Below, piece after piece: positions 34,288 through 41,834 of a stretch of 64,000 bases of DNA. Within the stretch, counting starts at the first letter, position 1, and each line of letters begins with the position of its first letter. Under the pieces are notes generated by a model, which saw only the letters and a list, made by a program, of their open reading frames with translations, had not been told where the DNA came from and did not search any database. This DNA is from Tautonia sp040717455 (GTDB taxonomy: Bacteria; Planctomycetota; Planctomycetia; Isosphaerales; Isosphaeraceae), in contig NZ_JBFEFH010000015.1 of assembly GCF_040717455.1 (NCBI RefSeq), forward strand, positions 62,001 through 126,000, read 5' to 3'. A program made the translations under genes and the position numbers.

Positions 34288-34638
34288 ATGAATCAGTTGC
34301 GACGAGTCCACCACTTCGACCGGTCCGAGGCGGGCGACCTCCTGATCGCCCCGGCCCGCGCCGGCCACTTCCTCGCCGTCTTCGGCCTGGTCGTCCAGGG
34401 GCACGAGGACGGCAACGTCGTCCAGCTCCGGGGCTCGGCCAACGGGTCCGACTTCACGGCGCGTCACTGGCCGATCAAGGCCGACGCGGGCTCCGGCGCC
34501 GGGGAGTCGCTCGGGGGCGACACGCCGATCGCGGTGCTCCCGGGCGGCGAGGGATTGTACCTGACCACCAGCTCCGGCGATCGCGTCGGCGGGAATGTCG
34601 TGTATGATTACCTGCCGGGCGAACCTATATTTGGTTGA
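34288..34638 (+). CDS. Small beta-rich tail protein
   Basis: A 116-residue protein with alternating hydrophobic strands (GHFLAVFGLVVQGHEDGNVVQLRGSANG, then TPIAVLPGGEGLYLTTSSG). It lies between the terminator fusion and the tail tube. Its stop codon is inside the operator palindrome at 34633-34649. Function unknown; a small trimeric beta protein of the appendage is plausible. Confidence 0.6.
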   Translation: MNQLRRVHHFDRSEAGDLLIAPARAGHFLAVFGLVVQGHEDGNVVQLRGSANGSDFTARHWPIKADAGSGAGESLGGDTPIAVLPGGEGLYLTTSSGDRVGGNVVYDYLPGEPIFG

Positions 34639-34649
34639 TTGTTTCAACC
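34626..34649 (+). promoter_or_regulatory. Promoter -10 and operator before the tail-tube gene
   Basis: TATATT (34626-34631) is a good -10 (5 of 6), with only a weak -35 about 17 nt upstream. Directly after it lies GGTTGATTGTTTCAACC (34633-34649), the same 6-bp arms and 5-bp spacer as the operator at 17697. It covers the expected start near 34638. Together they suggest a separate, repressor-controlled start for the tail-tube and tape-measure genes. Confidence 0.6.
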
Positions 34650-34688
34650 GGGTTCTCGGGTCCATCCAGCCAGAAAGGGGACTCGGCG

Positions 34689-35123
34689 ATGAGCCGACAG
34701 ATCAACTGGGTCGAGGCGCGGTTCGGGGTCTCCCCGGCCGCGACCGTCTTCAACGCGGTCTCCGACGTCCAGCACGACCTGCAGGGCCGGTCGGTCCAGG
34801 GCAAGGCGGACGCGGACCTCTTCAACACCACCAACAAGCTGATCGGGGCCTCGCCGCGGTTCACCGTCTCGAGCGAGGACAAGAACAACGAGATCAACGT
34901 GCCGATCGGCACCACCGGGACGTTCACCTGCGTCCACAAGTCGGAGCTGAACGCGGCGCAGACCCCCGAGGCGGGGGACATCCGCTACACCCTGACCAAC
35001 GCCCTGTGCGAGAACCACTCCGGCGGCGGCGCGCACGAGGCGATCGGCACCCTGCAGAGCACGATCACCAGCCGCTCGACCGACGGGGTGACCAGCCCCC
35101 TGACGGTCTCCGTCGAGACCTGA
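34689..35123 (+). CDS. Major tail tube protein
   Basis: A 144-residue protein starting at ATG 34689 with AAAGGGG upstream. It has the small beta-sandwich look and central IGASPRFTVSSEDKNNEINVPIGTTG-type strands of tail tube subunits. It occupies the canonical slot between terminator and tail assembly chaperones. Hexamers of it would form the tail tube around the tape measure. No sheath gene is adjacent, so the tail is probably non-contractile. The assignment is by size, fold pattern and position. Confidence 0.65.
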   Translation: MSRQINWVEARFGVSPAATVFNAVSDVQHDLQGRSVQGKADADLFNTTNKLIGASPRFTVSSEDKNNEINVPIGTTGTFTCVHKSELNAAQTPEAGDIRYTLTNALCENHSGGGAHEAIGTLQSTITSRSTDGVTSPLTVSVET

Positions 35124-35185
35124 CCCCGGGGTCGTGACCGGGAGGACCGGCCGACCACCGCACCCAACCCCTGGAGCGCCCCCCG

Positions 35186-35710
35186 ATGAGCCAGACCGCG
35201 CCCAAGCCGAAGGACCCGTACGACTGCCTGGTGATCCCCCAGGCGCTGCTCGGCTCCGTCGCCGCCGAGGCCCGGCGGAAGTCCGGCCGCGACCCGGCGT
35301 CCGAGCCGATGGCCCACCTGCACGGCACGATGATGCGCCACGTCCACCGGCGTTACGGGCACCTGCTCGGCCTCGGCCCCGACGACCTGGGCCGGCTCCG
35401 GGCCCGGAAGATCCACGCCGGCCCGTACGCGCAGCACGACCTGTTCGTCGTCGACGACTTCGACGCGACGATCAACTTCCCCAAGGACCACCCCTTCGCG
35501 GGCCGCTGCCGCTACGCCATGACGCCGCTGGCCGACGGGGCGCTCGTCGGCCGGCTGGTGGACGAGGCGGCGATCGGCCTGCCGGACCTGCCGGATCCGG
35601 TCCCGGTCGAGGACCCGGCGGTCGACGCGAGGCGGAAGGATCTGATTCGGGCCAGGGACGGCAAGGACACCCCCGAGGCGGTCACCCCGAAGGCACGCAA
35701 TGACTCCTGA
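35186..35710 (+). CDS. Tail assembly-region protein of unknown function
   Basis: A 174-residue protein with an N-terminal alpha/beta part (YDCLVIPQALLGSVAAEARR), a His-rich segment (AHLHGTMMRHVHRRYGHLLG) and a disordered C-terminus. It lies between the tail tube and the frameshifted chaperone gene and overlaps the latter by 11 nt. No family recognised. Confidence 0.55.
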   Translation: MSQTAPKPKDPYDCLVIPQALLGSVAAEARRKSGRDPASEPMAHLHGTMMRHVHRRYGHLLGLGPDDLGRLRARKIHAGPYAQHDLFVVDDFDATINFPKDHPFAGRCRYAMTPLADGALVGRLVDEAAIGLPDLPDPVPVEDPAVDARRKDLIRARDGKDTPEAVTPKARNDS

Positions 35711-36164
35711 GCACGAAGCGCGCGACCTGACCCCCGAGGCCCGGCTCAAGCCGGGCCTCGCACCCGAGGACGGCATCCCGGTCGAGCTGGAAGGGGGCCA
35801 CACCTGGTTCCTGGCCCGGGCGCGTCCGGGCCTGAGGCCCCGGTTCGGCCCCGACGGCGAGGTCTCGCTGGCGACGGTGGACGGCCGGTTCGGGCCGAAG
35901 TATTCCGAGCAGCTCGAACGCCTCGGGCGGGCCCGGACCGACACCGAGGTCTTCTCGGTCCTCTTCCCGATGGCGGCCCTGCTCCTGCGCGAGCGGTACG
36001 AGCTGTCCGACGCGGACCTGGAGCGGCTCCTGGTCGTCTATCCCGACGACGAGGCGGACGGGACGGAGCGGCTCCGCGCCCTGATGGCCGCGGTCAACGG
36101 GAGATCGATCCGCCCAAAAGCCTCGGACGCTACCTCCGAGCCTGCGCCCTGGCCAACGGAGTGA
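35700..36164 (+). CDS. Tail assembly chaperone, short form (gpG-like)
   Basis: A 154-residue protein: a disordered N-terminus, a small beta pair (IPVELEGGHTWFLARARPG), then a helical part (VFSVLFPMAALLLRERYELSDADLERLLVVY), directly upstream of the tape measure. This is the position and organisation of lambda gpG-type chaperones, which keep the tape measure soluble until tail assembly. Its 3' end carries a canonical -1 slippery heptamer (36113-36119). Ribosomes that slip produce the longer gpGT-like protein; the others stop at 36164. Confidence 0.75.
   Translation: MTPEHEARDLTPEARLKPGLAPEDGIPVELEGGHTWFLARARPGLRPRFGPDGEVSLATVDGRFGPKYSEQLERLGRARTDTEVFSVLFPMAALLLRERYELSDADLERLLVVYPDDEADGTERLRALMAAVNGRSIRPKASDATSEPAPWPTE
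36113..36119 (+). other. Programmed -1 frameshift site (CCCAAAA)
   Basis: The heptamer is in the X-XXY-YYZ register: zero-frame codons are CGC, CCA, AAA, G.. A -1 slip re-pairs both tRNAs (CCC, AAA) and continues AGC-CTC-GGA into a 63-codon frame that ends at 36310. The G+C-rich sequence immediately downstream could form the stimulatory structure. This is the conserved device for making the two tail assembly chaperones at a fixed ratio. Confidence 0.85.
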
Positions 36165-36310
36165 CGCCGGAGCGGTTCGACGCCCTGGCCTACGAGGACC
36201 TGGTCGAGATGGTCGGCATCTGGGTCGCGACCGGGCGGGCGCCGAACCCGGAGAAGTGGGGCGTCGAGATGGGGGGGGCGGCGCGGAGCCGGGGGCTGGC
36301 GGCCTTGTGA
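36113..36310 (+). CDS. Frameshift extension of the tail assembly chaperone (gpT-like)
   Basis: The -1 frame encodes SLGRYLRACALANGVTPERF and then DALAYEDLVEMVGIWVATGR, a helical domain with no start of its own, ending at TGA 36308-36310, 25 nt before the tape measure start. Joined through the slippery site it gives a fusion of about 203 residues (140 from the zero frame, 63 from here). In lambda-type tails this T domain binds the tape measure and recruits tube subunits. Confidence 0.8.
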   Translation, partial: PKSLGRYLRACALANGVTPERFDALAYEDLVEMVGIWVATGRAPNPEKWGVEMGGAARSRGLAAL

Positions 36311-36334
36311 GGCGCAGGAGCGGGGGACGCGGAC

Positions 36335-38386
36335 ATGGCCGACGAGATCAAGACGGGCCTCGGGTTGGACCCGACCGCCTTCCAGGCGGGGATCGACCAG
36401 TCGATCGCCGCCGTGCGCAAGCTCCGCGCCGAGATGCAGCGGGGGAGAGCGACGGAGGTCGCCCAGGACGAACAGGCGCAATCGCGACGTCGCCGGTCCC
36501 AGGAGGCCACGCACCAGGCCGAGCAGCGGAACGTGAACAAGTCCATGTCGGTCTACGATCGCTATCGGAAGTCGATCGAGAAGGTCGGCGACGTGTTCGC
36601 GGGCAAGTTCGCCGAGGCCATGCGGACGGTCCAGCGAGAGGAGGAGAACACGCTCGAGACGACCGAGGAGCTCCTGGGCGCCCTGAACACCATGTCCAAC
36701 GCCTTCCAGGGGCTCAATCGCGGCGCCGCGGTCCTCAACTCGATCAACCAGGCGTTCGAGCAGGCCAAGGAGAACGCCCGGGAGGCGGCGCGCGAGGCGG
36801 GCAATTACTTCGCCAGCCTCCGGGGCGAGGCGGCGCTGACGGGCGCGACCGGGCCGGACTCGGGCATCCTGAGCGGCAGCCTCCTGATGCGCCTCAAGAC
36901 CGGCATGAATGCCCAGGACGCCTCGGCCTTCGCGATGATGTTCGAGTCGTCGCTCCCTGCCGGGATGCAGAAGGGCAACATCACCCGCGAGGTGGCCGAC
37001 CAGTACGCGGTCGCCGTGGCCCAGATGGTGGCGCGGCAGGGGGCGGACCCGTCCACGCGCGGCGACCTGGCGGGCATGGTGGCCAACTTCCAGAAGATCG
37101 GGTCCGCGGGCGAGGGCCTGGCGGCCCTCGAGGCGATCCGGATGGGCCTCGTCGAGGGCCGCGGGAACGACAAGCCGCTGACCGACGCCCTGCTCCAGGT
37201 GGCCGGCCAGTTCGTCAACGACGCGGGGACGGGCATGGTGCCGACCCTGCCCGAACTCGCCGCGATGGTCGGCGTGGCCTCGCTCTCGGCCGGGCCGGGG
37301 GCGGCCGGGACGCGGATCGAGCAGCTCGTCCGGATGCTCCAGGGGACGACCGCCGAGCAGATGACCTTCCTCAAGGGGATGGGCGTCGAGAGCGACATGA
37401 ACATCATGGAGCGGCTCGAAGTCCTGGTGCCGATCTTCGAGAAGCTCGACGAGGCGGCCTCCAGGGGCATCCCGCTCGACCAGCAGCTCCTGGCCGTCGG
37501 TGTGCCCGAGGAGGCGATCGCCAGCCGCCGGGAGCTGATCTCGCGGGCGGGCAACGTGTACGAGGTGCTCGTCTCGGCGGGGTTCTCGGCCGAGGGGCTC
37601 AAGGCGCTCAACGAGATGGTCCCCATGTTCGGGACCCTGCAGCAACGCATCGAGAAGGCCCAGCAGCCCGTCGCGGGGGACCAGGTGGCGGAATGGAATC
37701 GCCAGTTCCTCCAATCCGACGTCGGCCAACTGCTCCGGGCCGAGCAGTTCCGGGAGGCCGCCAGGCAGGTCTCCGGGATCCAGGAGATGGCGACCGAGGC
37801 GGCCACGGTGACGGCCGAGGCCAGGGCGATCGCCATGGGGGACGAGAAACAGGGCCAGACGTTCCTCATGGACTATTTCCGGCCCCTGATGCGGGGCATG
37901 GCCCCCGACCCGGAGATCGGCAGGCGGATCCGCCTCGAATACGGGGCGTACAACATGATCGTCGACCAGCTCTCCGAGGCGGGGCTGATCGACGAGGTGC
38001 TCAATCGTTCGGACATGTTCCTGAACGACGAACAATTGCGCGCCAGGACCAGCGGACTCGGTGTCGCCCTGTCCAACATGGCGCGCCCCCTGATCGGGGA
38101 GCGGAATTTCCTGGCGGATCGCTTCACGGGGCGGGATCCGCGGGAGGCGGTCGCCGAGCTGATGCGGGTCGTCCAGGACATGGAGGGGATCGATCCCCTG
38201 GAGGGCCAGTTCGCCGAGGCGGAGGCCGTCGCCTCGGCGATCGGCGAGAGCAACCAGCTCTCCAGGGAACAGATCAAGGCGCTTGAGCGGCTGAATCTCA
38301 ACATCGACGAGTTGAAGCGGGCGATCGATCGGACGTATCGACCGGACCCGTCGCCGGCGCCGCCCCCGGGGGGACGCGGCCGTTAG
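36335..38386 (+). CDS. Tail tape measure protein
   Basis: A 683-residue, almost wholly helical protein directly after the frameshifted chaperones. It begins GLGLDPTAFQAGIDQSIAAVRKLRAEM, the typical tape-measure opening, followed by coiled coil and long amphipathic helices. There is no evident peptidase or lytic domain. Its length would set a short tail of about 100 nm by the usual 0.15 nm per residue rule. Parts (about 300-450) repeat a helical motif with Met-rich faces. Confidence 0.75.
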   Translation: MADEIKTGLGLDPTAFQAGIDQSIAAVRKLRAEMQRGRATEVAQDEQAQSRRRRSQEATHQAEQRNVNKSMSVYDRYRKSIEKVGDVFAGKFAEAMRTVQREEENTLETTEELLGALNTMSNAFQGLNRGAAVLNSINQAFEQAKENAREAAREAGNYFASLRGEAALTGATGPDSGILSGSLLMRLKTGMNAQDASAFAMMFESSLPAGMQKGNITREVADQYAVAVAQMVARQGADPSTRGDLAGMVANFQKIGSAGEGLAALEAIRMGLVEGRGNDKPLTDALLQVAGQFVNDAGTGMVPTLPELAAMVGVASLSAGPGAAGTRIEQLVRMLQGTTAEQMTFLKGMGVESDMNIMERLEVLVPIFEKLDEAASRGIPLDQQLLAVGVPEEAIASRRELISRAGNVYEVLVSAGFSAEGLKALNEMVPMFGTLQQRIEKAQQPVAGDQVAEWNRQFLQSDVGQLLRAEQFREAARQVSGIQEMATEAATVTAEARAIAMGDEKQGQTFLMDYFRPLMRGMAPDPEIGRRIRLEYGAYNMIVDQLSEAGLIDEVLNRSDMFLNDEQLRARTSGLGVALSNMARPLIGERNFLADRFTGRDPREAVAELMRVVQDMEGIDPLEGQFAEAEAVASAIGESNQLSREQIKALERLNLNIDELKRAIDRTYRPDPSPAPPPGGRGR

Positions 38387-38547
38387 GCCGGATCCCAGGG
38401 CCGCCGCGCGGTGATCGTCAGCGCGGCGACCGCGATCCACCCGGACAGGCTGAGCGACTCGGAGCCGGAGCCCTGGAGGGTGGTCGAGAGGCAGAGGACG
38501 ACCCAGACGTACAGCAGGGACCGCAGGGCGTAGTATTCCCACCGCAT
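38383..38547 (-). CDS. Possible small antisense membrane protein
   Basis: In the 189-nt gap after the tape measure, the minus strand encodes 54 residues from ATG 38547 with two hydrophobic segments (ALRSLLYVWVVLCLSTTL and LSGWIAVAALTITA). It is the only leftward frame of this quality inside the structural operon. No convincing ribosome binding site is seen. It overlaps the last codons of the tape measure tail-to-tail. It may be a late membrane protein, such as a lysis component, or chance. Confidence 0.35.
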   Translation of the reverse strand: MRWEYYALRSLLYVWVVLCLSTTLQGSGSESLSLSGWIAVAALTITARRPWDPA

Positions 38548-38575
38548 GGCGTTTTCTTTGCCTGGGAGGTGTGTC

Positions 38576-39088
38576 ATGGTCGGGGCTCCAGTGTTCGACG
38601 ATCGCGGCCTGGACGAGCTGGAGACGCGGCTGAGGAAGGCCGCATCCTTCGACTTCCGGAGCCGGGGGACCGAGGGCGAGTCGGTCGGCCTGGAGGCCCG
38701 GCTCGCCGCGGGAGCGGCCCTGCACGACCGCTTCCTGGCGGCCAAGGGGCCGAACAACCGGAAGTGGCCGCGGCTCAACCCGGCCTATCGCGCCTGGAAG
38801 GCACGCAACGGATACCCGACCCGGATCGGCGTCCTGACCGGCGAGTCCTCGGTCGAGCGTCAGTTCCTCGGGGGGAAGACGACCATTGAACCCCACCGGG
38901 TCACCTTCGTCTACGGGACGACGGCCCGGAGCCAGAAGGTCATGGGGCACTTCCACCGCGGGACCGCCCGACAGCCGAAGAGGCCCTTCTTCGCGATGGA
39001 CCGCAAGTCGACCACGGCCGTCCGCAAGGCGATCCGAGAGGCCTACCGGCAGCACCTGCGCCGGGCGATCCGGGGGGAAGGCCGATGA
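38576..39088 (+). CDS. Virion morphogenesis/tail completion protein (gpG/gp10-like)
   Basis: A 170-residue protein from ATG 38576 with GGGAGG 8 nt upstream (the frame is open 10 codons further). The pattern KWPRLNPAYRAWKARNGYPTRIGVLTGESSVERQF fits the phage virion morphogenesis/tail completion family, where a W-x-x-L, K and iL-x-x-G-x-L series is typical. A basic C-terminus follows. It lies after the tape measure rather than before the tube, an atypical position. Confidence 0.55.
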   Translation: MVGAPVFDDRGLDELETRLRKAASFDFRSRGTEGESVGLEARLAAGAALHDRFLAAKGPNNRKWPRLNPAYRAWKARNGYPTRIGVLTGESSVERQFLGGKTTIEPHRVTFVYGTTARSQKVMGHFHRGTARQPKRPFFAMDRKSTTAVRKAIREAYRQHLRRAIRGEGR

Positions 39089-39453
39089 CGCCGAGCTTCG
39101 GGGGCATCGCGATCTTCGGCCAGGACTGCTCGATCAACGTGGTCGAGCTCCCCCGCCGGCAGCAGAAGGACACCTATTTCGGCGTCGACGGCACCGAGCG
39201 CAAGGACGGCGGGTTCACCGGCCGGGTCGCCGAGGCCAGCGGCGTCCTGCACGGGGTCGGCATCGCGGGCCTGGCGGCGGCCGAGGAACTGTTCCGGACC
39301 TATTACGACGGCGTGCCCCGGGTCCTGGTCGACACGCTGGGCCGGGCCTGGCCGGGCATGAAGCTCGAGGAGTTCCGGCCGGCCGGGCACGCGATGCTCG
39401 ACTCGACGGGCCGCGCGTATCGGACCTATTCGGCACGCTTCGCGACGGGGTAA
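39085..39453 (+). CDS. Small tail/baseplate protein
   Basis: A 122-residue protein beginning FGGIAIFGQDCSINVVELPR, overlapping the preceding stop by 4 nt. Beta strands in the first half and an alpha/beta second half (LAAAEELFRTYYDGVPRVLVDTLGRAWPG) suggest a distal-tail or baseplate subunit. No family recognised; the role is inferred from its place between tape measure and fibre genes. Confidence 0.55.
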   Translation: MTPSFGGIAIFGQDCSINVVELPRRQQKDTYFGVDGTERKDGGFTGRVAEASGVLHGVGIAGLAAAEELFRTYYDGVPRVLVDTLGRAWPGMKLEEFRPAGHAMLDSTGRAYRTYSARFATG

Positions 39454-39457
39454 GCGC

Positions 39458-40492
39458 ATGGCCTTCGACGAGTCGGGGATCACGGTCTGGCTGGAGGCGT
39501 TGCCGGACTCGGTCGAGCTGCTCGCCCGCTGGGACGACGCGCGGCCGCCCGGGACGTGGTATCAGGTCTATCTCAACGGGCGGCTGCTCGAGGAGACCCG
39601 GTCCCGGTCCCTGGTGCTCCCCTGGCCGGAGGGCCGTTGCGTGGTCCGGGTCGGGGCGGTCCCCGAGGCCGAGGCGGGCACCTTCCAGGCCCCGGCCGCC
39701 CCGGCGGGCCTGGGGACCGGGACGCGGCCGACGCTCTCCTGGGCCGGCGGGCCGCATCAGCGGGTCGCGGGCCGCCCCGTGGTGCGCTGGGACGTCTTCG
39801 GGGCGTCCGAGGCCGACGGCCCGATCGATTACTCGACGCCGATCGGCCTGGTCGCCGCCGTCTCGGGATCCGGCAAGACGGGCGGCTGGGGCTCCGGCGG
39901 CTGGGGCTCCGGCGGCTGGGGCCGGGCGGCCCGCCGCTATCGCTTCCGGGACCGGGACCGGCCCTCGGGGCGCTGGCATTACGGGATCGTGCCGGTCAAC
40001 GACCGGGGCGTGCGCGGCCCGGCGGCCGAGGTGTCGGTCGTCGTGGCGGCGGCCCCGAGGGGGCCGACCGTCGTCCCCGGCGACCCCTGGCATCGCCGCG
40101 TCCGCATCGAGCAGGCGGCCGGCGGCCCCCGGATCGCCTGGGGCCATTCGCCCGACTGGGCCGGGGCGCCGACGGCGAGCAACGAGATCCAGCGGATCGC
40201 CGCCGTAGGCACCACGCCGCCGAGCCCGGCCGGGAGCATGACGGTGCTCTACGGGGCCTTCTCGGCGGGCCTGGCGCAGGGGGCGACGGCGGCCTCGATC
40301 CGGACGTCCCTGGAGTCGTCGATCCCGCCGCTCGACGGGAACATCGCCGTCACCGGCGGGCCGCTCGGGACGGCGGACGTCGACGTCGAGTTCATCGGCG
40401 CGCTGGCCGAGACCGACATCACCGACGGCCTGGCGATCGACTTCCACACCTTCGTCACCGCGACCGTCACGACCATCCAAGAGGGGGGATGA
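39458..40492 (+). CDS. FN3-like tail protein with GGWGSGGWG repeats
   Basis: A 344-residue protein. Two FN3-like domains flank a Gly/Trp repeat (three copies of GGWGS or GGWGR, residues about 142-155) encoded by 15-bp DNA repeats at about 39891-39924. Residues about 242-344 repeat the beta module of the decoration protein: an Ala-rich helix (TAASIRTSLESSIPPL), then GNIAVTGGP and VDVEFIGALAETD. It likely belongs to the tail tip or fibre base. Confidence 0.65.
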   Translation: MAFDESGITVWLEALPDSVELLARWDDARPPGTWYQVYLNGRLLEETRSRSLVLPWPEGRCVVRVGAVPEAEAGTFQAPAAPAGLGTGTRPTLSWAGGPHQRVAGRPVVRWDVFGASEADGPIDYSTPIGLVAAVSGSGKTGGWGSGGWGSGGWGRAARRYRFRDRDRPSGRWHYGIVPVNDRGVRGPAAEVSVVVAAAPRGPTVVPGDPWHRRVRIEQAAGGPRIAWGHSPDWAGAPTASNEIQRIAAVGTTPPSPAGSMTVLYGAFSAGLAQGATAASIRTSLESSIPPLDGNIAVTGGPLGTADVDVEFIGALAETDITDGLAIDFHTFVTATVTTIQEGG

Positions 40493-40496
40493 TCCC

Positions 40497-41498
40497 TTGA
40501 GTGTTTATCGGACAGATGCAGGCTTGTCCTGGGCCGACTTCGACGAGCCGGACTGGCACGAGTTCGCCAACGAGACGATCCAGAAGATCGCGCAATACCT
40601 CGGCCGCCTGGCGGTCGACTTCGCCGAGTTCCCGTCGGCCTCGCTCAACGTCAAGGTCTCGGCCGGGACGTACGAGGCGCCCGACGGCCAGCGGGTCTCC
40701 TACGCCGGGACCGGCTCCGTGGCCATGTCGGCATCCGAGACGAATTACCTGTACCTCGACGACGCCGGGGATCTCCAGGTGTCCACCTCGGGATGGCCGG
40801 GGGCGGCCCACCTGAGGCTGGCCGAAGTCGAGACGGACTCCGGGACGGTGACCGCGATCTACGACCGGCGGGAGCCGCTCCGGCTCTTCGGGGCCGGGGC
40901 CGGGGCGTATCTCCCGCTCGGGGGCGGGACCCTGACCGGGGACGTGACCCTGGGCACGGGCGTCGACCTGGTCCTGGCCTCGTCCGGGGCGGGGACGATG
41001 GTCGCCTCGGCCGCGAACCAGTTGCTCGCCTTCCACGGGGCGACCCCGGTCGCCCAGGCGAGCGGCGCCGACCAGGGGGCCTTGACCGACAGCACGACGG
41101 GATCGACGGCGAACTTCATCCTGGCCAACGCGGCGACGATCGCCGCCTTGACGGACGATTCCAACGGGGATGCCACGTCGACCATCGGCGTCCTGGACGC
41201 CCCGGCCGCATTGACGGGGTCGGCTGGGGGGTCTTCGGACGGGGCGATCCAGTCGATCGGCGGGTCCTTCAGCCAGGCCGAGATCGCCAACAACTTCGAC
41301 GAACTCCGGGTCCGGGTCAACGACCTGATCACCTGGGCCGGGGTGGCGCAGGACGCCATCGCGAGCCTGGCCGCCGGCGTCAACACGGCTCGGACCGACA
41401 TCAGGACCGCCAACGACAACGCCGCCAAGCTCTCCCGGCTGCTCGGGTCGATCCGAGCAGCCCTGGTGGCCAAGGGATTGATCAAGGGGGGGGCCTGA
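40497..41498 (+). CDS. Tail fibre protein
   Basis: A 333-residue protein starting at TTG 40497 behind GAGGGGGGATG. The N-terminal beta domain (VKVSAGTYEAPDGQRVSYAG, then TNYLYLDDAGDLQVSTSG) is typical of fibre-attachment sections. A collagen-free middle follows with fibre signature YLPLGGGTLTGDVTLG (about 140-155). The C-terminus is a long coiled coil (FDELRVRVNDLITWAGVAQDAIASLAAG). It probably forms a trimeric side or tip fibre. Confidence 0.7.
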   Translation: MSVYRTDAGLSWADFDEPDWHEFANETIQKIAQYLGRLAVDFAEFPSASLNVKVSAGTYEAPDGQRVSYAGTGSVAMSASETNYLYLDDAGDLQVSTSGWPGAAHLRLAEVETDSGTVTAIYDRREPLRLFGAGAGAYLPLGGGTLTGDVTLGTGVDLVLASSGAGTMVASAANQLLAFHGATPVAQASGADQGALTDSTTGSTANFILANAATIAALTDDSNGDATSTIGVLDAPAALTGSAGGSSDGAIQSIGGSFSQAEIANNFDELRVRVNDLITWAGVAQDAIASLAAGVNTARTDIRTANDNAAKLSRLLGSIRAALVAKGLIKGGA

Positions 41499-41834
41499 TC
41501 GATGGACCTGGCCGAGGAATTGACCCTGATCCGGCAGCGGCTCGACGCCATGGAACGCCAGGCGGCGATCCTGGAGCAACCGGGGGACCAGGCCTTGGCC
41601 CTGGTCGTCTCCCGGGCGAGCGTGCCGACCAATACCGACGTCGCTCGCTGGACCGTCAACCGGGTCGCGTTCGAGGAAACCGAGGGGGCCGCTCCCACCT
41701 TCACGGCGGGCGGCTCGGTCCTGGCCCCGGGGATCGGCGGCAACCGACAAGGGACCTACTTCGTGGCGGTGCCCGTCCAGAGGGGGCGGTTCGTCACGGT
41801 CCTGTAAGGATGGGGCCTGATCGATGGACCTGGC
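41490..41834 (+). repeat. 23-bp direct repeat at the starts of two tandem genes
   Basis: An identical 23-bp sequence (GGGGCCTGATCGATGGACCT plus GGC) lies at 41490-41512 and 41812-41834, spanning the stop of one gene, the spacer and the start codon of the next. The period is 322 bp, the length of the gene between them. It marks a recent partial duplication or a site of recombination that could delete or swap the intervening gene. Confidence 0.8.
41502..41807 (+). CDS. Small fibre-associated protein, paralogue of the next gene
   Basis: A 101-residue protein with a coiled-coil N-terminus (MDLAEELTLIRQRLDAMERQ) and a beta domain ending in FVAVPVQRGRFVTVL. The N-terminus and the closing GRFV motif are shared with residues 1-107 of the next protein, so it is probably a shortened paralogue generated by the duplication marked by the 23-bp repeat. 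Confidence 0.6.
   Translation: MDLAEELTLIRQRLDAMERQAAILEQPGDQALALVVSRASVPTNTDVARWTVNRVAFEETEGAAPTFTAGGSVLAPGIGGNRQGTYFVAVPVQRGRFVTVL

Noticed and set aside
36038..39055. A 1005-codon minus-strand frame opposite the tape measure
   Set aside because: Same shadow effect; its sequence has no recognisable fold and it spans several real plus-strand genes.
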